Assembly (NCBI GenBank): GCA_027577415.1
Contig: JANBQS010000805.1
Coordinates: 1 to 11,689 of the forward strand
Direction of reading: 5' to 3'
DNA: 11,689 nucleotides
Origin: Coemansia sp. RSA 922
Taxonomy: Eukaryota; Kickxellomycota; Kickxellomycetes; Kickxellales; Kickxellaceae
A model generated the notes under the pieces. The model was not told where the DNA came from and ran no database searches. It worked only from the letters and a program-made list of their open reading frames with translations. Made by a program: the position numbers and the translations under genes. Within the stretch, counting starts at the first letter, position 1; every line of letters begins with the position of its first letter. Of the stretch, positions 1 through 6,211 are shown piece after piece.

Positions 1-318
1 CCACCGCGCATCATGCTTCACTCGTATAGCGGGTCACCCGATATGTTGCAGCAACTCTTTCTGCGAGGCGAGCTGGGGGCGCGCGTGTACGCCAGCTACT
101 CGCGCCTAGTCAACGGGCGGAATCTGCAAAAGACATTGCAGTGCATCCGAGCCATGCCACATAGCCGAGTGTTGGTCGAGTCCGACCTCCATGATGCGAG
201 TACGGCGGCGCTGGCACTTGACCAGGCAATTGACATGGTGGCAGAGGCACATGGCTGGTCGCTAGACGATGCTTGTCGCCAACTGGCTGAAAATGCCCAA
301 GCCTTCTTTGCAAAATAA
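1..318 (+). CDS. scn1: TatD-family metal-dependent hydrolase, Scn1 (Cut9-interacting) type, C-terminal part only
   Basis: Partial gene: the frame is open from base 1, so the 5' end lies outside the window, and the TAA stop is at 316-318. The 105 visible residues carry two C-terminal hallmarks of the TatD fold (a TIM-barrel amidohydrolase-type nuclease). The first is an L-H-S-Y-S-G segment at residues 6-11, whose His is a metal ligand in TatD proteins. The second is a V-E-S-D segment near residues 59-62, equivalent to the E-T-D motif whose Asp completes the metal site. The ESDLH variant and the 'LHSxSGS' form are typical of the fungal Scn1 subgroup rather than bacterial TatD. Family members are Mg-dependent 3'-5' exonucleases or DNases; S. 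pombe Scn1 was found as a partner of the APC/C subunit Cut9. The Met at base 13 is internal and not the true start. The TatD family call is firm; the Scn1 subgroup is moderately sure. Confidence 0.82.
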   Translation, partial: PPRIMLHSYSGSPDMLQQLFLRGELGARVYASYSRLVNGRNLQKTLQCIRAMPHSRVLVESDLHDASTAALALDQAIDMVAEAHGWSLDDACRQLAENAQAFFAK

Positions 319-319
319 A
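314..319 (+). terminator. AATAAA polyadenylation signal overlapping the scn1 stop codon
   Basis: A perfect AATAAA hexamer overlaps the TAA stop (316-318) of the TatD-family gene and is followed by a T/G-rich stretch (320-346). A canonical signal at this position would give a very short 3' UTR. It is seen directly, but one hexamer in AT-rich DNA can occur by chance and yeast-like fungi do not need it. Confidence 0.45.
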
Positions 320-626
320 GTGTTCCTGAAATAGATGTTTAATTTTTGAAAAAAAAAATCCTCGCCTTGCAAAACAAATAGTGTGGCATCCCAGTGCATA
401 TATCCATGATCCTGAAATAGATATTCAAATCTTGAAAGTCCTCTCCTTGCATACCTTGCTATGAATAGTATTTGTCAAGTCTCACACCATCAGGCGACAC
501 CCTTACACTCACCCTTCCCCCATTTCTCTGATATCTGCATCAGTGTCTGTCTCTGTTTTTATCCAGCTATGAAAGCAAATTTTTTTCTCTTTTATTTATT
601 ATCTCTTTCTTTTTTAATACGCACAC
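319..626 (+). promoter_or_regulatory. Intergenic spacer: scn1 3' flank and promoter/leader of the LRR-like gene
   Basis: This 308-bp stretch has no credible gene. Its left part holds a degenerate direct repeat (described separately). Its right part becomes strongly pyrimidine-rich at about 575-615, ending 11 bases before the ATG of the next gene. Such CT-rich tracts just upstream of start codons are common near fungal transcription starts. No TATA box stands out. A short open frame from the ATG at 461 overlaps the real start in another frame and looks like low-complexity noise. Confidence 0.5.
324..469 (+). repeat. Degenerate direct repeat, two copies of about 60 bp
   Basis: Copy A (324-382) and copy B (410-469) both begin with the 13-mer TCCTGAAATAGAT. 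They then share, in order, a 'TTGAAA' block, a 'TCCTC/T.CCTTGCA' block and an 'AATAGT' end, with an A-run expansion in copy A and a small insertion in copy B. The copy-to-copy offset is 80-87 bp. It is seen directly, and the order of shared blocks argues for an old local duplication rather than chance. Its function is unknown. Confidence 0.6.
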
Positions 627-2627
627 ATGCTGACCTTGTCGCGAAGCGGCCCTGCCAACGGCATCACTGGTAATGGCGGCATCCAAACTGGACATGATAC
701 GTTGCGCTACACGGCAGACACAAACCGCTCGTCGACATACAGCTCTGCCGTAGACGACGATGATGACGACGGCGACGGCCACGGCACAGTCAGCAGCAAC
801 ACCAGCAGCAGCTCTGGCCACAGCGGCCGAGTCGACAAGGTGTCGAGGCTGGAAAAGTACAAGGGCCTGCCCGAGTCACTCGAAGAAGGGGTGTGTAACC
901 TGCCGTTTGAGCTGGATATGATGGCATGCCCGCCGGCGTTCCGCGAGCAGCTCGAGGCAGAGGCATACACCTTGCTGGACCTGACCAAGCTGTTGGCGCG
1001 CAGTACTCTGCCCCTGTTCCTACGCATCCACGAGACAAAGGCCGCCACAACACACGTGCTGCTGCTGACTGTGCCCGCCGGCGCCCGTCGCTTGCCCAGA
1101 GTCGCTCGCAACGCCCTCAAGCTGGGCTGGCCGCGAGTGACGACGATAAAGATTATCAACAACATCACCAGTCTCGACGACGAGCTAGACTATAAGATCT
1201 GGATGCCGCGCGACTACGAGCGCTACTTTCCAAACCTTGGATCGATATCGTACATTGCCTACAACACCCACACCGGATACTTTCGCGAGATGTGCCACTC
1301 CATGGGTCGCCAGCAGCCAAAGTCGGTCGTCTTTCGCGCGTCGCAGCGCCACATGGACGTGCTGAATCTCAGCTCGCGCCTGATGCGCTACATGGCCCAC
1401 GCCAACTTTCTCCTGACCAACCTGAGCCTGACTATCAACAGCGAGCCCAACTACCCCGACTATGTCTTTACCGTCATCCGAACCGTGCTGCTGACTGACT
1501 TGGCTGCCCCGACCAATCTGCGCCTTAACGTCGACTCTACCGATCTCTTGTACAAGATCACCGAGAACAAAACCCTGCACTTTATATCCACCTATCCCGA
1601 AGAAGAGGGCTCGGATGCCAACGCCAATGCTGACGAGCTGGCCTTTTGCAAGCCCTCGGTCCGCGAGCTCACATTGCGCTTCAAAGAAATTGGAAAGCTT
1701 GGCATCCCGCTTGCTGCTCGACACTTTCCTAGTCTGAGGCGTCTTGTACTTACCGCCCATGCCGATGTCGGTCATCCATCGCTAGAAAACACCCTGTATG
1801 GCTGTATGTTTCTCGAGCGGTGGCAGCAGCTGTCGCGGCTGCAGTTGGCTCACATCAACGATACCTTGGTCCAACTGCTGGCCAGCAGCTGTCCGCAGCT
1901 GTCCGAGCTGATCGTATTCAACTCTGCCACACACGAGCAACTGATGGCAAACAACTCGTTTGACATTCACCGGAACCTGATCCCCTTGCCCAACATGCCG
2001 TCCATGCGCTTTACGCCCAAGAGTTTGCACTACCTTTTAACTCGACTGCCATTGCTGCGTGTGCTCGATCTCAACTATCCGCTCTATGTCGACCCTCTGA
2101 CCAAGCCACAGGACATTGACTACTCGCTGGCGTCGTCGCTGCTCAAGGCAGTAGAGACATCCAACTCACAGTATCCCCGTCTCTTGCGCTACCTGAGCAT
2201 TCCATTTATTCCACTGACCGTACATGGCATATCAGGCATCCTTAGTGCCTTTCAGAGCTTGTCGACGCTTGAGGTACGACTGGCTGCAACACCGCGCCCT
2301 GCCTCTTCGTCTCGGCGCAAGCTACTGTCGCGAGTCAAGGAGGCAATTCCGCGCCAGGCACATGACGGCAAGAGTGGTCGTCGACCAGCCGAGCTCAACT
2401 CGCTTTGGATCTGGTCTGACTGGTCGTCAGCAACTAGTACCCTGGGCCAGATCATGGACTTGTTTGCACAGTCGCGCAAGCTGCCTCGCGTGTACGTGCC
2501 ATATATTTCTGGCATCAACTCGCCATCAGAGGTCGAGACGCGGCTGATAATGCAGCACATGAAGAAGGAGATGCCTGCCGTACACGCACACCGCTTCGAG
2601 TACAATGTCTGCGACTACTACATGTAA
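627..2627 (+). CDS. Uncharacterised protein with irregular leucine-rich (LRR-like) segments
   Basis: The protein is 666 aa and intronless. The ATG at 627 is chosen because an in-frame TAA lies just upstream (615-617) and the next in-frame Met is about 97 residues further on. Residues 1-80 are low complexity (Ser/Thr/Gly plus a run of six Asp near residue 43) and probably disordered. From about residue 85 the protein is folded-looking, with repeated hydrophobic L-x-x-L-x-L patterns: 'LRRLVL', 'LSRLQL', 'LSELIV', 'LRVLDL', 'LRYLSI', 'LSTLEV'. These resemble the irregular leucine-rich repeats of fungal F-box/LRR proteins, but I cannot point to a clear F-box at the N-terminus. There are no signal peptide and no membrane segments. 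Possible roles are a substrate adaptor or protein-interaction scaffold, but this is inference and I do not recognise the gene. That it is a real gene is well supported by length and codon pattern. Confidence 0.85.
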   Translation: MLTLSRSGPANGITGNGGIQTGHDTLRYTADTNRSSTYSSAVDDDDDDGDGHGTVSSNTSSSSGHSGRVDKVSRLEKYKGLPESLEEGVCNLPFELDMMACPPAFREQLEAEAYTLLDLTKLLARSTLPLFLRIHETKAATTHVLLLTVPAGARRLPRVARNALKLGWPRVTTIKIINNITSLDDELDYKIWMPRDYERYFPNLGSISYIAYNTHTGYFREMCHSMGRQQPKSVVFRASQRHMDVLNLSSRLMRYMAHANFLLTNLSLTINSEPNYPDYVFTVIRTVLLTDLAAPTNLRLNVDSTDLLYKITENKTLHFISTYPEEEGSDANANADELAFCKPSVRELTLRFKEIGKLGIPLAARHFPSLRRLVLTAHADVGHPSLENTLYGCMFLERWQQLSRLQLAHINDTLVQLLASSCPQLSELIVFNSATHEQLMANNSFDIHRNLIPLPNMPSMRFTPKSLHYLLTRLPLLRVLDLNYPLYVDPLTKPQDIDYSLASSLLKAVETSNSQYPRLLRYLSIPFIPLTVHGISGILSAFQSLSTLEVRLAATPRPASSSRRKLLSRVKEAIPRQAHDGKSGRRPAELNSLWIWSDWSSATSTLGQIMDLFAQSRKLPRVYVPYISGINSPSEVETRLIMQHMKKEMPAVHAHRFEYNVCDYYM

Positions 2628-2964
2628 AGAACAACCAATAGAATAGCGTCTACATCACATGATCAAAGCGAGTAAGACAGGCCGGCATGCAATCCAAAAT
2701 GGGTTTTGCATTTCATCTCTTGCAACTTTAAAATTTTATATTATTTAATTTTTTTTTTTGCGCTCTTTTGAAATTATTAACAGGTAAAGCGCTAATCTTG
2801 TGTTGTTTCTACTTTGTGTACTCGCCAGCATGCTTGCTTCTTTGCTCAATCTAGCAAATACTACCTCTGACTGCAATTTTCATACCTTCCTTGCTGACAA
2901 GTAATACTAATTTCACAAATGTATTTATATATCCCTACGCTGTAGCTCGACTTTGTCAACAAAC
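2628..2964 (+). promoter_or_regulatory. Intergenic spacer upstream of the SNAPC4-like gene
   Basis: This 337-bp AT-rich stretch has no coding sequence of note. Visible elements are an 11-base T run followed by GCGC (2749-2763), a possible splice donor CAG|GTAAAG at 2784, a 24-codon upstream ORF (2830-2904), a TACTAA branch-point-like box (2905-2910), a TATA-like stretch (about 2922-2932) and a TGTAG acceptor-like end at 2945. The TATA reading and the 5'-UTR-intron reading are mutually exclusive in part; neither is proven. Confidence 0.45.
2830..2904 (+). other. Possible upstream ORF (24 codons) in the SNAPC4 leader
   Basis: An ATG at 2830 opens a 24-codon frame ending at TAA 2902-2904, 60 bp before the main ATG. 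It would matter only if the transcript starts upstream of 2830 and this stretch is not removed by splicing. The peptide has no recognisable features, so the call rests on position alone. Confidence 0.2.
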
Positions 2965-5718
2965 ATGGCAAGGGAGACTAATGGCAAGGAGTACGAGGAT
3001 CCACAGCCGGCTGCTCTAGACACTGCTGATGTCGACGATGGTGCAGCGCTGGACGTCGAGTCTGCCAAGCGAAACTTGCAAGCCCTTGTGGCGGCAGGAT
3101 TGCACGCACACGGCCTGCTTGGCCACGACGACGCAAACGATGGCGAAAACATGAGCGATGAGGACAGTGGCGATCAGGGTAGCTCAGGTGAATCGGATCG
3201 GAGCCATAGCGATGCCGGAACTCTGAGCGACTCGGAAGAAGAGGTAGCCAGCGGCCATGTCGCCGGTCGCCCGCTTTCTCATCAAAATGACATCTACCAG
3301 GCAAGCGGCGCGATGTTCGATTACACGAATGGAAATGTTGGTGGAAGCATTCTGGATATGCACCCCTCAAGCGCCGAGTACTTTTTTGGTGGTGGTGGTG
3401 GCGGCGGCGACGAGCTAGCGCGCCATACTTTGGCAGAGGGCCTTGTGCAAGCTGGCGGCAACAGCAGCGACGTGGCAGCAGATGATGATGAGAGCCATCA
3501 AGCCCTTTTATCTCGTGTTGCCAGCAACTTCCGCGCGCTGATCGGGCACGGTCTTACGGCTGCAGGGGGCAGGGCCGAGGGCGTGGACGGCTACGGCGAC
3601 AGTGCGCCTCTTGACGACGGCGAGGCGTATGAGCTGGCGTGCGAAACGCTGGAGGGCAATTTGCGCTACCAGCGGCTGCTTCGCGCTCAGCTGGCGGCGA
3701 TTGACGCGGCACAGCGGCGCAACAAGGAGCTGCAAGAGAACATTGGTACGCTGCTGACGATCCAGGCACGGGCTACTAATCGGCGGAGTGGGCGACGCAA
3801 CAAGGACGAGCGCTCGAGCCAAGTGGATCCTGTGACGAACGAACTCAAGATTGCCTCCAGCAGCTTTTTTGTCGATAGCGATAACAACCGGCCGCCCGAC
3901 AACAGAGACACGGTGCGCAAGAAGAAGCACCCGCCGATTGTCTATCGTGCCAGGCGCTGGACTGACGCCGAGCGCGAGGCTCTGGTTAGGGGTGTGCGGC
4001 AGTCCAACCGCAAGCTTATGCTGCAAAAGCTGTATCAACAAAACACCGATCCGCGAGCGATCTGGGATGCCGACAAGGTCAGTGACCAGGAGCTGGAGAT
4101 GAACTTGATGGGGGTTGACTGGAAGTTTATTTCCAAGCAGTTTGTGCCTCAGCACAAACCCGTCGAGTGTGCCATCCAGTATGCCACGCAGGACCACCCG
4201 ATAATCAACCGCGAGCCATGGACTAAAAAGGAGGAGCGGACGCTGTACGACATTGTGCAAAAGCACAACGGACGCGACTGGGTTAACATTGCCAAGGAGC
4301 TGGACACACAGCGCACGGCGGCGCAGTGCTTCCAAGTGTACCAGCGCAAGTTGAACCCAGACATGTCTCGGTCCAAGTGGACGCCCGAGGAAGACCAGCT
4401 GCTGCATGAGGCGGTGATGACGTACGGCGAGGGCGACTGGCAGGCGGTCGCGTCGTGCTTGGATAATCGCACAGGCCAGCAAGTGCTGCATCGCTGGTGC
4501 AAGTCAATCAACCCCGCCATTCGATCGGGTCGGTGGGACAAGGACGAGGACGTTGCTCTGCTTGCAGCCGTGCGGCTCTATGGCGTTGGCCAGTGGACCA
4601 AAATCGCCAAGCACGTACCTGGGCGCACGGATGTCAAGTGCCGCGAGCGCTACATGAACGTGCTTACTCCCGACGTCAACAATTCGCAGTGGACGTCAGA
4701 GGAGGACGGGCGCCTGATTGCCATTGTCAACAGAGTGGGCATTGGCAAGTGGTCGTATGTTGCCGATCTCTTGGGCAACCGCACTGACAACCAGTGCTGG
4801 CGCCACTGGCGCAGCCTGAACAAAAAGGGCAAGGCGCCCGAGCCGCCCAAGGATCTCGAGGGAGAGAACGGCGAAGAGGGCACTGTGCCTAGCTTCCCCG
4901 AGTGGGAGGAGGAGCGCCGCCGCCGCCGCCAGAGCCAGCTACAAGACGACGACGTACTACAGCCGATGAGTGCCGGCACTGAACATGGCACGCACGACGA
5001 TGAGTCGCTGCTCTATTTTGCTCACACGCAGGGGAATGGGCGCAAGCGCAAGACGACGTCGGGCATTGAGAGCGCACGCAAGCGCCAGTGGAAGAGGGCT
5101 ACCTCCACAAATTTTGTGCCGCTGCTGCCATCAACCCCGCTGTCGGCTGAGCGGGCTCAGGAGCTGGAGTCGCCGTCGCGCCAGCCGCCCCGTAACAGCC
5201 GCGCAAAGTCTACGGGTAACATCACATCGAGGTCGATGCTTGATCGCGACGACACTGCTAGTGACCATGGCGGTGGCACTCCCACGCGCACGGCTGGGCG
5301 CGGGCGTGTTGGTCGGCCGCCCAAGAATCGGATGAGCCTTCCGGGAGATGACCAGGGCGAGTTTGTCACGTCGCCAGGTGGCCGCCGTGGCTCGACGATG
5401 CGACGTGGGCGCGTGCTGAACTGGGTCAATATCCTCCAGGCTGGCGTCGAGGGAAAGGACGCAGGCAATGTAGCCCCCGACTCTCACCTGCGCCCAGTGC
5501 TTCCATGCCTGAGCACCGTGCAGGGACTACAGCGTCTGCTTGAGGCCGTGCCTGATTTGAGTGCTGCCTTCAACGCTGAGCTCTTGGGCATTGATGAGGA
5601 CGAATCTATGCCGTCTCTAGATTCGATTCCAGCGAACTGGCTTCGCCAGCGCATTGAGGCGCTGTTCATTTGGCCATTGATGCTGGGTACTCTGGACATC
5701 CAGAGCAACAGAAAGTAG
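2965..5718 (+). CDS. SNAPC4: SNAPC4-like protein: largest subunit of the snRNA-activating complex, with tandem Myb repeats
   Basis: The protein is 917 aa. The start is the ATG at 2965 with good context (A at -3, G at +4); the frame is open a little upstream but has no earlier ATG. Residues 1-215 are acidic, Ser- and Gly-rich and probably disordered, including a seven-Gly run. Residues about 220-266 form a charged helix (AYELACETLEGNLRYQ..., then AAIDAAQRRNKELQENI) resembling the SNAPC4 segment that contacts other SNAPc subunits. Next comes a split half Myb repeat (RRWTDAERE near 330, then GVDWKFISKQF near 384). Four full Myb/SANT repeats follow, with first Trp at about residues 418, 472, 524 and 576, spaced 52-54 residues. 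This half-plus-four layout is the hallmark of human SNAPC4 (4.5 repeats), which binds the proximal sequence element of snRNA genes for Pol II and Pol III. The C-terminus is basic and low complexity with an AT-hook-like GRGRVGRPPK, then a short conserved-looking end. A CDC5 or plant-type Myb is less likely because of the half repeat. Confidence 0.86.
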   Translation: MARETNGKEYEDPQPAALDTADVDDGAALDVESAKRNLQALVAAGLHAHGLLGHDDANDGENMSDEDSGDQGSSGESDRSHSDAGTLSDSEEEVASGHVAGRPLSHQNDIYQASGAMFDYTNGNVGGSILDMHPSSAEYFFGGGGGGGDELARHTLAEGLVQAGGNSSDVAADDDESHQALLSRVASNFRALIGHGLTAAGGRAEGVDGYGDSAPLDDGEAYELACETLEGNLRYQRLLRAQLAAIDAAQRRNKELQENIGTLLTIQARATNRRSGRRNKDERSSQVDPVTNELKIASSSFFVDSDNNRPPDNRDTVRKKKHPPIVYRARRWTDAEREALVRGVRQSNRKLMLQKLYQQNTDPRAIWDADKVSDQELEMNLMGVDWKFISKQFVPQHKPVECAIQYATQDHPIINREPWTKKEERTLYDIVQKHNGRDWVNIAKELDTQRTAAQCFQVYQRKLNPDMSRSKWTPEEDQLLHEAVMTYGEGDWQAVASCLDNRTGQQVLHRWCKSINPAIRSGRWDKDEDVALLAAVRLYGVGQWTKIAKHVPGRTDVKCRERYMNVLTPDVNNSQWTSEEDGRLIAIVNRVGIGKWSYVADLLGNRTDNQCWRHWRSLNKKGKAPEPPKDLEGENGEEGTVPSFPEWEEERRRRRQSQLQDDDVLQPMSAGTEHGTHDDESLLYFAHTQGNGRKRKTTSGIESARKRQWKRATSTNFVPLLPSTPLSAERAQELESPSRQPPRNSRAKSTGNITSRSMLDRDDTASDHGGGTPTRTAGRGRVGRPPKNRMSLPGDDQGEFVTSPGGRRGSTMRRGRVLNWVNILQAGVEGKDAGNVAPDSHLRPVLPCLSTVQGLQRLLEAVPDLSAAFNAELLGIDEDESMPSLDSIPANWLRQRIEALFIWPLMLGTLDIQSNRK

Positions 5719-5772
5719 TATTACTTGCAATCCTAGCCAACGATGATTATAAAAAAATATGCGATGCACTTG
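5719..5772. other. 54-bp convergent spacer between SNAPC4 and OST5
   Basis: Only 54 bp separate the two stop codons of these convergent genes. It contains an A-rich stretch (ATTATAAAAAAATAT, about 5746-5760) that could serve 3'-end formation for the plus-strand gene. The 3' UTRs must overlap or run into the opposite gene unless they are extremely short. Confidence 0.5.
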
Positions 5773-6012
5773 CTACAGATACAGTCCTAGTGCCTGGACT
5801 CCCAAGACAGCCGCTAGGCCCAATGGCGCAGACGCCACGCCAGCAAACAGAACTTCACGCTTAAAGTCGGCACGAGTGACGGCGAATTTTCCCGCGTATA
5901 CCAAGCCGACCGAGGCAAATACCAGCGCCAGCATCGGGTGCATATTCGGACTAAACACGGGAGCAAAGGGCGTACCGGCCCAGAGCGCGTCAATATCAAG
6001 TGCTGTTGTCAT
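5773..6012 (-). CDS. OST5: Oligosaccharyltransferase subunit Ost5 / TMEM258 family
   Basis: This 79-aa minus-strand protein has the same length as human TMEM258 and is close to yeast Ost5. It shows two hydrophobic segments separated by a short charged loop: about residues 24-45 (MHPMLALVFASVGLVYAGKF) and residues 53-79 (EVLFAGVASAPLGLAAVLGV, ending in LGLYL). The family's N-terminal 'sPvxPxxxP' feel (APVFSPNMHP) and its aromatic-ending G-[LVI]-Y-[LV] C-terminus are both present. Ost5/TMEM258 is a small double-spanning ER membrane subunit of the oligosaccharyltransferase that transfers the lipid-linked glycan to Asn in nascent proteins, and it associates with Ost1 and Ost4-Stt3 modules. The start ATG (plus-strand CAT at 6010-6012) has a purine at -3. 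The gene is intronless, lies tail to tail with SNAPC4, and is divergent from the RecQ gene. Confidence 0.85.
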   Translation of the reverse strand: MTTALDIDALWAGTPFAPVFSPNMHPMLALVFASVGLVYAGKFAVTRADFKREVLFAGVASAPLGLAAVLGVQALGLYL

Positions 6013-6211
6013 TTCAAAGTAGATGCAATTAGTTTCTAGCTGTTTCGAGTAAATAAAAAAGAAAGTCGTTTTTGCCTGATGACGAAGCCGTTTTGTTGGA
6101 GCCCTGTATGGGCCATGAAATTATACTGGTGACTTTTTTTTGCGCAGTCCAACGCACCTTGCTTTTCTCTCTATTTTATTTTATTTCCTCATTTGTATTA
6201 TTCGCTTTATA
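6013..6211. promoter_or_regulatory. Divergent promoter region between OST5 (-) and the RecQ helicase gene (+)
   Basis: Only 199 bp separate the two start codons, so the promoters must be shared or closely packed. Each side carries its own pyrimidine-rich leader on the coding strand. On the OST5 strand this is CTTTCTTTTTTA (plus coordinates 6054-6065). On the RecQ strand it is an 8-T run followed by GCGC (6134-6145) and then a T/C-rich stretch to about 6207. No clear TATA box is visible. Confidence 0.6.

Noticed and set aside
461..673. 70-codon plus-strand frame whose second half looks like a signal peptide
   Set aside because: The hydrophobic run is encoded by the T-rich promoter tract of the next gene, and the frame overlaps that gene's start. 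Low-complexity sequence explains it.
1185..1775. 196-codon open frame on the minus strand inside the LRR-like gene
   Set aside because: It is antisense shadow of a long plus-strand gene, with no recognisable motif and no promoter context.
2760..2793. Possible hairpin GCGCTCTTT / AAAGCGC near the T run
   Set aside because: The stem is short with a bulge and a long AT-rich loop, and there is no sign of an RNA gene.
2953..2964. Four-residue extension of SNAPC4 from a TTG codon
   Set aside because: The ATG at 2965 has a strong context and eukaryotic initiation at TTG is not expected.
3508..4491. 327-codon open frame on the minus strand inside the SNAPC4 gene
   Set aside because: It is antisense to the Myb repeats, which are clearly coding on the plus strand. 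GC-rich codon third positions commonly leave such antisense frames open, and the translated sequence shows no domain or natural composition.
6077..6082. TGATGA, a C-box-like word suggesting a C/D snoRNA in the OST5-RecQ spacer
   Set aside because: No CTGA D box follows before the RecQ start and there is no terminal stem, so it is most likely chance.
6140..6211. N-terminal extension of the RecQ frame from a TTG codon
   Set aside because: The extension begins at a non-ATG codon and is encoded by the pyrimidine-rich leader; the first ATG in good context is at 6212.
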